From VFJZ01 sp046598415 (GTDB lineage Bacteria; Actinomycetota; Thermoleophilia; Gaiellales; F1-60-MAGs149), in the NCBI GenBank assembly GCA_046598415.1, contig JBKJIG010000024.1, positions 26,765 to 90,764 on the forward strand: a DNA stretch of 64,000 bases, read 5' to 3'. The notes beneath the pieces were generated by a model. That model saw only the letters and a list, made by a program, of their open reading frames with translations. It was not told the origin of the DNA and did not search any database. The stretch's first letter is position 1; each line of letters opens with the position of its first letter. Positions 17,209 to 25,700 of this stretch are shown piece by piece. A program made the position numbers and the translations under genes.

Positions 17209-18386
17209 CGCGGCGCCAGCCCGAAGCGGCGCTCCGGCAGACGGCTCGCCTCGTCGACCGCGACCACGTGCAGCGCCGCGTGCTCGCCCAGCGCCGCCCG
17301 CACCTGGCCGACGGCGCCGGCCAGCCGGGCGGCGCGCGCCTCGCCCTCCTCGCGGAACAGCGGCGACTGGAGGTTGCCGGGCGCGAACCCGACGATCTCG
17401 ACGCTCAGCTCCTCGGCCGGGGCGGGCAGCTCGCGCAGCTTCGCGTGCAGCGCGAGGCGGATGCGGGAGGCGTCGGCGGTCGGCTCGCGCAATGCCGCGG
17501 TGGTGCTCCAGGAGCCGCCACCGACCAGGCGCGCGCCGATGCGCAGCGTGCGTGGCTCGCGGGCGAGGCGATCGGGGCGCTGCAGCAGGCGCTCCACCAG
17601 CACGCGCAGCGCGTGCTCGAGCGTGCCCTCGGTGACGGCCGCGTCGGCCAGCACGAGCGTCTCGCGCAGCAGCTCCGGCACGGCGCGGGGACGCAGCGGC
17701 GCCGGGTCGTCGCCGCTCGCGAGCCGCCACGCGTGCTCGCCGGCGGGCCCGAACCGGTCGCGTACCTGCAGCCGGCCGATCGCCTCCAGCCGGCCCAGCC
17801 GGTCGATGCCGAGCCGGCGCAGCCCCTCGACCAGGGCGGCGTCGACGCCGCCGTCCTCCACCAGCGCCTCGATCGCGAGCGGCGCCAGGAACTCGCGCAC
17901 CGCCGGCGCCGTCACCGACACCGGGCGGCCCGAGCGGGCGCGACGCGTGGCGGCGAGCGCGGGGAACCGGCCGGGCGCGGCGCCGATGCGCGAGCCGGGG
18001 GCGGCGTCCTGCAGCCGCATCAGCACTGCGGCGCGCCCGCCGTAGAGCTGCTCGACCGGGCCGGTTGCGAGCAGCGCACGGCCCGGTCCCGCGGGTTCGA
18101 GCGGCAGCCCGAGGTCCTCGAGCCGCGCGTACAGCAGCTCGGTCGCCTCCTCGACGGCGATCGGGTCGGGCGGCAGCAGCGCCAGCTGCGGGCAGAGCGC
18201 GAGCGCCTCGGACAGTCGCATGCCGGCGCGGACGCCCGCGGCCTCGGCGGCGGCCGACTGCTCGCCCACGCGCGGCTGGCCGCCGGGCTCGGGCGCCAGC
18301 GCCGCGGCGGTGGCCGCATCCCGCAGCCCGAGCCGCCGGGCGACGACGGCGAAGGCGAAGCGGGGGATGGCCAGGGCGGCGATCAC
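17205..18386 (-). CDS. imuB: ImuB, Y-family polymerase-like mutasome scaffold
   Basis: A 393-residue Y-family-like protein. It opens MIAALAIPRFAFAVVARRLG, where a true DinB would have the first catalytic aspartate. The palm motif near residue 95-110 (GPGRALLATGPVEQLYGG) also lacks the acidic pair, as expected for catalytically dead ImuB. ImuB links DnaE2 to the beta clamp during damage-induced mutagenesis. GTG start at 18386; LexA box and -10 immediately upstream in the same geometry as dnaE2. The DUF6504-like gene overlaps its stop. No imuA/imuA' gene is present in the window. Confidence 0.9.
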   Translation of the reverse strand: MIAALAIPRFAFAVVARRLGLRDAATAAALAPEPGGQPRVGEQSAAAEAAGVRAGMRLSEALALCPQLALLPPDPIAVEEATELLYARLEDLGLPLEPAGPGRALLATGPVEQLYGGRAAVLMRLQDAAPGSRIGAAPGRFPALAATRRARSGRPVSVTAPAVREFLAPLAIEALVEDGGVDAALVEGLRRLGIDRLGRLEAIGRLQVRDRFGPAGEHAWRLASGDDPAPLRPRAVPELLRETLVLADAAVTEGTLEHALRVLVERLLQRPDRLAREPRTLRIGARLVGGGSWSTTAALREPTADASRIRLALHAKLRELPAPAEELSVEIVGFAPGNLQSPLFREEGEARAARLAGAVGQVRAALGEHAALHVVAVDEASRLPERRFGLAPR

Positions 18387-18392
18387 CGACCC

Positions 18393-18414
18393 AGGCTAAT
18401 CGAACATACGTTCG
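18393..18414 (-). promoter_or_regulatory. SOS promoter of imuB: LexA box plus -10
   Basis: LexA box CGAACATACGTTCG at 18401-18414 is perfect and is extended to a 16-bp palindrome at 18400-18415. On the minus strand TAGCCT (18398-18393) follows, with TTGTGA 17 bases before it as -35. The GTG start is 6 bases after the -10. The box-to-start gap is 14 bases, identical to dnaE2. Confidence 0.9.
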
Positions 18415-18435
18415 ATCACAAGGAAGGATGGAGCC

Positions 18436-19512
18436 ATGGCTCCGCAGCAAGTCTCGGAGGTCTGCGCCGGGTCGTTTACCGTGCCGCTCGTGCCCGATCT
18501 CGTCTGCTCCCTCTGCAGCCTGCGATCCGCGCCGGATCCTCTCCGGTTCCGGTGCGCGTGCGGCGGCGTGGTCGATCTGGACGGCCCCGCCGACGTCGTG
18601 CCGATCGACCTCGGCGCGGTCGAGACGCCGCTGGTGCGGCTGGGCGATCCGGACCTCGACGTGCGGCTCAAGCTGGAGGGACTCTCGTCCACGGGCTCCT
18701 TCAAGGATCGCGGCGCCGCCACGCTGATCGGGTTCCTGGCGGGGGCCGGGGTGGAGCGGGCGGTGGCCGACTCCTCCGGCAACGCGGGGGCGGCGATCGC
18801 CGCGCACTGCGCCCGCGCCGGCATCGCGCTCGACCTCTACGTGCCCGCCTCCGCGGCGCCCGGCAAGCTCGTCCAGGCCCGCGCGCACGGGGCGAACGTG
18901 ATCGCCGTCGACGGCTCGCGGCAGGCGGCGGCCGACGCCGCCGCCGCCGCCGTGGAGCAGGGCGCGGTCTACGCCACGCACGCCTGGTCGCCGTACTTCC
19001 TGAGCGGCACCGCGTCGTTCGCCGTCGAGCTGCTCGACCAGCTGGGCCGCGCGCCCGACGCGATCGTGTTGCCGACCGGATCGGGCACGCTGCTGCTCGG
19101 CAGCTGGCCGCTGCTGCAGAAGCTGCCGCGGCCGCCGCGCATCTACGCCGTGCAGAGCGCCGCCTGCGCGCCGCTCTTCGCCGCCACCGGCGACGTACCG
19201 GCCGAGGTGGAGCCGCAGCCCTCCGCGGCCGAGGGCGTGCTCGTCGCGCGACCGCCGCGGGGCGCCCAGGCGATCGCCGCGGTGCGTGCCTCCGGCGGCC
19301 GGTTCCTGGCCCTCGGCGACGACGTGCTCGGCCCCGCGCTGCATCGGCTGGCCCGGACCGGCGTGTTCGCCGAGCCGACGGCGGCGCTCGCCGCCGCCGC
19401 GCTCGACGAGCTGCGCGACGGCGGCGATCTTCTGCCCGGCGAGACCGTGGTCTGCGCCATCACCGGCCACGGGCTGAAGGCGCCGGGCGCGGTGGAGGCC
19501 CTGCTCGGCTGA
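18436..19512 (+). CDS. Threonine synthase-like PLP-dependent enzyme
   Basis: A 358-residue fold-type II PLP enzyme. An N-terminal zinc-ribbon-like segment (C24-x2-C27 and C40-x-C42) precedes the catalytic core, as in archaeal/actinobacterial threonine synthases. The PLP lysine lies in STGSFKDRGA (Lys90). The phosphate/substrate loop DSSGNAGAAIAAH and the cofactor loop LPTGSGTLLLGSW are intact. Best guess: converts O-phosphohomoserine to threonine. Other threonine-synthase-family enzymes cannot be excluded, and there is no hom/thrB neighbour. It is divergent from imuB, 49 bases away, so the imuB LexA box lies within its upstream region. An AGGAAGG ribosome-binding site is present. Confidence 0.82.
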   Translation: MAPQQVSEVCAGSFTVPLVPDLVCSLCSLRSAPDPLRFRCACGGVVDLDGPADVVPIDLGAVETPLVRLGDPDLDVRLKLEGLSSTGSFKDRGAATLIGFLAGAGVERAVADSSGNAGAAIAAHCARAGIALDLYVPASAAPGKLVQARAHGANVIAVDGSRQAAADAAAAAVEQGAVYATHAWSPYFLSGTASFAVELLDQLGRAPDAIVLPTGSGTLLLGSWPLLQKLPRPPRIYAVQSAACAPLFAATGDVPAEVEPQPSAAEGVLVARPPRGAQAIAAVRASGGRFLALGDDVLGPALHRLARTGVFAEPTAALAAAALDELRDGGDLLPGETVVCAITGHGLKAPGAVEALLG

Positions 19513-19560
19513 ACGATCCTCCCGCTCACGCTCGCTCTTTCGCCCGCCGATAGGTAGCGG

Positions 19561-21390
19561 ATGAATGACCGTCGCACGATCGCCTTCTCCGCCCTCATCG
19601 GCGCGGGCATCGCCCTGACGGGCGCCGCTGCGCTGGTCGTGACCTGGCTGCCCGCCGCCACCACGACCGCTCCGAGCGCGGCAGCCGACACCGCCGCGCC
19701 CGCCGTGCCGACCATTCCCTACGGCCCCGCCGACGCCTCGCGCGCACCGGCTCCGGCCGCTCCCGCCTACCTGACGGGCGGCACCTCGGCCGCCGCCGTG
19801 TACGCCGCGGCCGGCGGCGCACCCGGGCCCGCGCTCGCCTGGCTGACCGGCGCCGGCGTGCCCGCGGCGAGCGTGCCGACCGCCGACGTCGCGCTGACGC
19901 ACCCGCTGGTGGTGTGGTCGGGCACCGCCACGGCCGCCGACACCGCGCGTCTGCAGACGTTCGCAGACGGCGGCGGCGTCGTGGTCTTCGACGGCGTGTC
20001 GGCTCCCGCCGAGACCCTCGCCGGCGTCAGCGAGCCCGTGGCGACGACGCGCGACCGGCTGGCCACCCTCGCCGGCGGCGGCGTTCCGGCCGAGACGCTC
20101 GGCTTCCCGTCCGGCGCGACCACCGGCTGGTCGAAGGACGGCGGCGCGCTGGCGCGCTTCGCCGACGGCACTGCGGCGATCGCCGTGCGCCGCGTCGGCA
20201 CCGGCCTCGTCGTGCTGCTCGGCGCCCCGCTGGAGCGCCTCATCACGGCACCGGCGTCCGGCCTGGCCGGCCCGACCGACCTGGGCCCCGGCGCCCAGCA
20301 CGTGCGCGACACGCTGTCGCTGGTCGCCCGCACCCTCTACGCGCTGACGCCGACCGGCGTGGTGCTCGGCTCGGCTCCCTCCGGCCACGCCACCGCTCTC
20401 GTGCTCGCCCACGTCGTCGACAGCCCGCGCGCGTTCGCCGGGGTGCCCGCGATCGCGGCCATCGAGCGCGACCGCGGCACGCGGGCGACGTTCCTCGTCG
20501 TCACGCGCACGGCCGCCTCCGGCGGCACGGCACAGCTGGACGGGACGCAGATGGCGATGCTGCAGGCGCTCGCACGCGGCGGCTTCGACGTCGCGGCGGC
20601 CGGCGTCGCACCCGAGGCGATCGATCGGGCCCTGGCGGGCAGCGGCACCGAGGCGTATCCCGGCTACGCGCCGTCCGTCGAACGCGGCGGCACCACGATG
20701 GCGGGCGAGGCGCGCGTGTCGCGCCACATCCTCGGCTCGCTCACGCAGCGGGCACCGGCCGTCTTCGGCTCGCCGCAGCTGGTACCCGCGGCCGGCGTGG
20801 GCGACGGCCTCGAGGACGCCCTCGCCGCCGCCGGCTACGAAACCGACCTGTCCGTCTCCGCCGCAGCCGTCGGCGGGTCGCTGCCGTACCGCCCCGCCAC
20901 GACCCGCGATGCGTCCACCGAGCGCTCGTTGCTGCGGGTACCGGTGGCGTTCGACGACGCGTCCGGCGTCTCGCGCGTCGACCAGCGCAGCGCCGAGCTC
21001 GACGCCCTCGTCGCGCACGCCGTCGCCACCGGGGCGCCGGCGACGGTGCGCATCGCGCCGGCCGGCGGCACCACCGCCACGTTCGCGCTGCAGCGCCTGC
21101 TGGCGGGCGTCTCACCCGAGGTCTGGACCGGCGACGTGACCACGTTCGCGCGCTTCTGGTCGGCGCGCTACGGCCTCGCCGTCGACGTCGAGCCAGGCGA
21201 GGACGCCTACGCCGTCCACCTCACCGGCAAGGGCCAGGTGCCGTCGCAGACGCTGATCCTGCCGTTCGCAGCCAGCCGCGCCGTCGTAGCGGGAACGACC
21301 GCCCCCCTGGAGCTCCAGGGAGACGGTCGTCGCATTGCCGTGCCGGCGTTCACCGACCGGATCGACGTGCAGATCCAGGCGGCGCCGTAG
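19561..21390 (+). CDS. Secreted protein with degenerate polysaccharide-deacetylase-like region
   Basis: A 609-residue protein. It opens with an N-terminal signal-anchor (TIAFSALIGAGIALTGAAAL) and an Ala/Pro-rich linker to about residue 70. An alpha/beta region follows (70-230; HPLVVWSGTATAADTARL, GGGVVVFDGVSAPAETLAG). Then comes a segment like the start of a NodB deacetylase, GHATALVLAHVVDSPRA (about 276), and further on RGTRATFLVVT. The first NodB Asp-Asp pair is missing, so it is probably not an active deacetylase. The C-terminal ~90 residues look like a beta domain. Function unknown; outside the membrane. Its stop is 3 bases from the convergent TadG-like gene end. Confidence 0.7.
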   Translation: MNDRRTIAFSALIGAGIALTGAAALVVTWLPAATTTAPSAAADTAAPAVPTIPYGPADASRAPAPAAPAYLTGGTSAAAVYAAAGGAPGPALAWLTGAGVPAASVPTADVALTHPLVVWSGTATAADTARLQTFADGGGVVVFDGVSAPAETLAGVSEPVATTRDRLATLAGGGVPAETLGFPSGATTGWSKDGGALARFADGTAAIAVRRVGTGLVVLLGAPLERLITAPASGLAGPTDLGPGAQHVRDTLSLVARTLYALTPTGVVLGSAPSGHATALVLAHVVDSPRAFAGVPAIAAIERDRGTRATFLVVTRTAASGGTAQLDGTQMAMLQALARGGFDVAAAGVAPEAIDRALAGSGTEAYPGYAPSVERGGTTMAGEARVSRHILGSLTQRAPAVFGSPQLVPAAGVGDGLEDALAAAGYETDLSVSAAAVGGSLPYRPATTRDASTERSLLRVPVAFDDASGVSRVDQRSAELDALVAHAVATGAPATVRIAPAGGTTATFALQRLLAGVSPEVWTGDVTTFARFWSARYGLAVDVEPGEDAYAVHLTGKGQVPSQTLILPFAASRAVVAGTTAPLELQGDGRRIAVPAFTDRIDVQIQAAP

Positions 21391-21393
21391 GGA

Positions 21394-22581
21394 TCAGCCC
21401 CAGTTGTCGTCGACCAGGCGGGAGGAACCGGACGAGATGTCGGCCGCGATCGCGGTGAAGATCGTGTTCAGCTGGCCCGTGTCGGGGCGGACGAAGTAGT
21501 TGCCGGAGTTGGAAGCCATCGCCCGCAACGCCTGGTCGGGCGTGATGAAGGGCGACTCGGCGCCGGCCTGGCGATCCGCCTTGCAGTCGTCGCCGCCGAT
21601 CGAGTAGCCGATCGTGTAGACCCACGTGCCGGACGCCTTGGCGGCGCCGGCCGACGTGATGCCCGAGTGGCAGGGCTGGGTGCGCTCGGTGTGCCCGGCG
21701 GTATAGGGACCGAAGTGCGGCCCGGTGTTGGCAGCGCCGTCCGTGAGGAAGATGATCACGTCCTGGGCGGTCGCGCGGCCGTGGAGGTTCAGCTCGGCCT
21801 GCGCCGCCTGGATCGCGAGCGAGTACGAGGTCGTGCCGGCCGCCGCCATGCAGTTGATCGTCTGCACCAGGTTCGAGCCGTTGTTGATGTTCCCGTTGAT
21901 CTTGAAGTCATTCGACAGCGGCACGATCGTGTAGACGGAGGAGGCCAGGTCGTAGGAGCCGGCAGAGCATCGGCCGGCGAGGTTGGGCGACGGCGGCAGC
22001 ACCGTCAGGCCGACCAGCGCGGTGCCGGCGTCGAGGAAGTTCAGGAAGGTCATGATGCCGGTCTTGGCGTTCGCCAGCTTGTTGGGCGAGCCGCCCTGCA
22101 ACATCGATCCGGTGCGGTCGAGCACGAGCACGATGTCGATCGGCTTCGCGCCGCAGGGCTGGCACGCCGTGGCCTTGGCGCCGATGGTCATCGAGTTGAT
22201 GCCGAACACCCGCGCGAAGGCGGTGTCCGCGTTGGCCCTGGCCGAGACCTGTACCGCGTTCACGGGCGCGCAGCCCGGTGCCGAGGCGATGCACTTGGTG
22301 ATGGTCGTGTCCTGGACGCCGTCGACGCCGCGCGTCGGGTTCTTCAGCATGTACTCGTGCGCCCGGGCGATGGCGTTCGCGCTGGAGGGCAGCTCCTGCG
22401 CACCGGCCAGCGCCGCGGAGTCGACCGACGCCTGCAGCTGGCGCTTGGCGTACCAGCCGAGGCCGAGGTCGAGCACGAGCGCGGCCATCCCGAGAAGTAC
22501 CGTCAACGAGATGACGACGAGCACGAGGCTCTGGCCCCGCTGATCATTTCGTCGCATCGCTCTGTCACGTCCTTCGGCCAT
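21394..22581 (-). CDS. TadG-like protein with von Willebrand factor A domain
   Basis: A 395-residue membrane-anchored extracellular protein. After a short basic lead comes the TadE/TadG-type N-terminus RRNDQRGQSLVLVVISLTVL, with one membrane helix and the pilin-like YAKRQLQASVDSAALAGAQEL. From about residue 145 there is a VWA domain. Its metal-dependent adhesion site has DIVLVLDRTGSM (DxTxS), the Thr in GTTSYSLAI and the Asp in DVIIFLTDGAAN. Several cysteines suggest disulfides. Such proteins associate with Flp/Tad pili, but no other tad genes are near. The ATG eight codons in (22557), just before RRNDQRGQS, may be the true start. Confidence 0.85.
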   Translation of the reverse strand: MAEGRDRAMRRNDQRGQSLVLVVISLTVLLGMAALVLDLGLGWYAKRQLQASVDSAALAGAQELPSSANAIARAHEYMLKNPTRGVDGVQDTTITKCIASAPGCAPVNAVQVSARANADTAFARVFGINSMTIGAKATACQPCGAKPIDIVLVLDRTGSMLQGGSPNKLANAKTGIMTFLNFLDAGTALVGLTVLPPSPNLAGRCSAGSYDLASSVYTIVPLSNDFKINGNINNGSNLVQTINCMAAAGTTSYSLAIQAAQAELNLHGRATAQDVIIFLTDGAANTGPHFGPYTAGHTERTQPCHSGITSAGAAKASGTWVYTIGYSIGGDDCKADRQAGAESPFITPDQALRAMASNSGNYFVRPDTGQLNTIFTAIAADISSGSSRLVDDNWG

Positions 22582-22652
22582 TGTTGGATGAACCCCTGGG
22601 CTTGCTGAAGAGGAGGATCGACGCCGGAGGCCCCGGACGTCGTCCCCCGCCA

Positions 22653-22729
22653 GAGGGGTTTTCCTGAGGTTCCGCTGGTTCGATCGAGCTCCCCCGACCC
22701 GGCCGGGCTCACCCGACGGAGGGGTTTTC
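22653..22729. repeat. Two direct copies of GAGGGGTTTTC, 66 bp apart
   Basis: GAGGGGTTTTC occurs at 22653-22663 and again at 22719-22729, both in the 218-base divergent gap between the TadG-like gene and the coiled-coil gene. Flanking bases differ. They could be paired activator or repressor sites shared by both genes; I recognise no known consensus. Confidence 0.45.
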
Positions 22730-22799
22730 GCCGAGAACGGGCTGTTCGGGCCTCGGACCCGTTTACTCGGCCGCCTCCTGCGCCGATGGGAAGAGGGAC

Positions 22800-25700
22800 G
22801 TGAGCGAGCGAGATGTCCACTCCCGACTGCAGAAGCTGTCCCAATCCGCTGGGCCGCAGCGAAGCCTGCGCGGCGTCATCGACGACCGGCAATCGGCGGC
22901 GGATGAGGAAGTCGTCCAGGTCCGGATCCGCGAGGAGTCGCAGAAGCTCCTGCAGCAGGCCGAGCGCCTTCTGGCCCAGCGCGAGTCCCAGCTCGAGGCG
23001 CGCGAACGCGCACTGGCGGCACACGAGGCCGGCATCGACCTCTCGACCATCAACGCGGAGACGATCGCCCGTGTCGGCGAGCTCGAGTCGCAGCTGGCCG
23101 AGCACGAGCAGCGCGTCGCGGAGCTGCAGCACACCGTCGAGGGCGAGCGAGCACGGGCCGCCGAGCTGGAGGGCATGCTTAGCTACGCCGGCGGCTACGG
23201 CGACTCGCACGACGACAACGTCGCGGCCGACCTGAAGGCCGAGCTGGACGCGTTGCAGTCGCAGGTGCAGGAGCGGGAGACGTCGATCGCCGCGCTGCGC
23301 GAGGCGGCGGCGGGCGCGGATGAGCGCCGGGCCGAGCTGGAGCGCGTGCTGGCCGACCTGCGGGCCGAGGCGGCGCGCAAGATCGATCCCGACGACATGA
23401 AGGCGCGGGTCGCGGGCCTCGAGCACCAGGCGCGGCAGGCCGAGGAGCTGGAGCGCCGCGCCGCCGAGCTGGAGGCGCAGGTCGCCGCGCTGAGGAGTGG
23501 CGGCGCGCAGACCGATGCCGGCCGCCATGCGCTGGAGCGCGAGGTCGCCGACCTCCGCGTCGCGCTGGAGAAGGCCGCGGCCGAGACGGCGACCGCCGGC
23601 GACGAGGAGCGGGTGCTGGAGCTGGAGCGCGAGCTGGCGGAGGCCCGCGCGGCGGTCCTGCAGGCCGAGCAGGCCGCGGCCGATGCGCCGGAGCGCCTCG
23701 ATCCCGAGACCGCCGAGGGCCGCATCGCGATCCTCGAGGAGGCGCTGTTCAAGCTGCAGCTTGAGCTCGAGACGCCGCCGGCCGCCGATGCCGCCGCCGC
23801 GGCGGGCGACGCCGAGCGCGTCGCGGCGCTGGAGCGGGAGCTCGAGGAGGTCCGCGCCGCAGCGACGACCGCGAGAGACCAGCTCGAGGAGCTGCGTCGT
23901 GCGACCGCCGCCGCGGGCGATCTGGCCGCCGAGCTGCAGGCCGCCACCGCGGCGCTCGATGTGGCACGGGCCGAGGCCGAACGCCGGCTCGATCCGACCG
24001 AGGTCGAGCGGCACCAGGCGGCGCTGCGCGACGAGATCGAGACGGCGCGCCAGGTGGGGGACGCGGCCCGTGGCGAGGCCGAGCAGCTGGCGACGCGGCT
24101 CGAGGCCCTCGAGACGGAGCTGGAGGCGGCCCGCATGGTCGCCGACGAGCGCCGCGCCACGGTCGACCAGGGCGCCGCGCACGTCGTCGAGCTGGAGCGC
24201 AGCGCCGCCGAGGCGCGGGCCGAGGTGGAGCGCGTCCGGGCCGAGCACGCGGCGGCCGACGAGCGTGCGGCCGCGCTGGAGCGCGATCTCGCGGAGCACC
24301 GCGAACGGGCCGAGCTGCGGCTCGCGGAGCTGGAGCAGGCCCTCAGCGCCGAACGCGAGCTGGCCCGCACGCGGGTCGACGCCGGCGAGGTGCAGGAGCG
24401 CGTGACTGCGGCCGAGACGACCGCCTCCGAGGCGCGCGCCGAGCTGGCCCGTGTCGCCGCCCAGACCGACGCCGATCGCACGCGGCTGGCGCAACTGGAG
24501 CAGGCTCTTCAAGCCACCGAGCAGTCTGCGCGAGCGCGCGCGTCGACGCTCGAGGCCGAGCTGGAGCGATCGCGCGCCGAGGTGGCCGAGGCGCTGCGCC
24601 AGGCTGAGACGCGCGTCGATCCCGACGAGGCGAAGGCGCAGGTCGCCGCCGGCGAGCTGCGGGTCGAGGAGGTGCGAGCGCAGCTGCAGCAGGAACTGGC
24701 CGGGGCCGAACAGGCCGGACGGGAGCGTGCGGCGGCTCTCGAGGCCGACCTCGCACAGGCGCGATCCGAGGCGGCCGAGGCGCTGCGCCAGGCGGAGTCC
24801 CGCATCGACGCCGACCAGGCGCAGGCGCAGATCGCCGCCGCCGAGCAGCGGGTCGAGCACGCGCGTAGCCAGCTGGAGAGGGTGCAGGCCGAGCGCGAGG
24901 AGGCCCAGACGCAGGCCGAGGCGCTGGCCCGCGCGCTGGACACGACGCGCGACGATCTGCGTGGACGCATCGGCGAGCTCGAGAGCGATGTCGAGGCGGC
25001 GCGCGCCACCGCGCAGCGCCTGGAGAACGACCGCCGCGAGGCCGTCGCCCGGGCCGAGGAGCTCGCGGCCGACCTGCAGCGCCAGACCGCCGAGACCGAG
25101 ACGGCCGGCGCGGAGCTGCAGGCCGAGGTCGTCGCCGCGCGGATGGAGGGGGAGCGGCTGCAGGCGGCTCAGGCCGAGGCGCTCGGGCGGGCCGAGACGG
25201 CCGAGCGCGCGCTCGGCGAGGAGCGCGAGCGGGGTGGAGAGGCCGCCGAGCGCCTGGCAGCGCTGGAGCGGGCCGAGGCGGACGCGCGAGAGGCCGCTGC
25301 GGACGCGGCGCAGCGCGTCGCCGAAGGCGAGCGGACGCTGGCGGACGAACGCGCGCAGATCGTCGCCGCGCAGGAGCGGATCGCCGCGCTGGAGGCGGCC
25401 GAGAGGGCCGCCCGCGCGGCGGCCGAAGAGGCCGCGGGGCAGCGAGCGGCGTCCGAGCGCGCCCTGGCCGAGGAGCGCGAGCGCGCCTCATCGACGGGCG
25501 AGCGAATCACCGCGCTCGAGCAGGCCGAGCGAACTGCCCGCGACGAGGCCGCGGCGCTGGTATCGGAGCTGCAGGGGGCGCGGGCGAGCGCCGACGACCG
25601 CGAGCGCGAGCGAACCGAGCGCGCCCACGAACGCGACGAGGCGCGGGCCGAGGTGGAGCGCCTGACGATCCTGGCCGAGACGCACGCCCGCGAGGTCGAG

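Noticed and set aside
16942..21018. 1,358-codon minus-strand frame across imuB and the threonine-synthase-like gene
   Set aside because: Only its last 88 codons (from 17208) look like a protein. The rest is a shadow of plus- and minus-strand genes.
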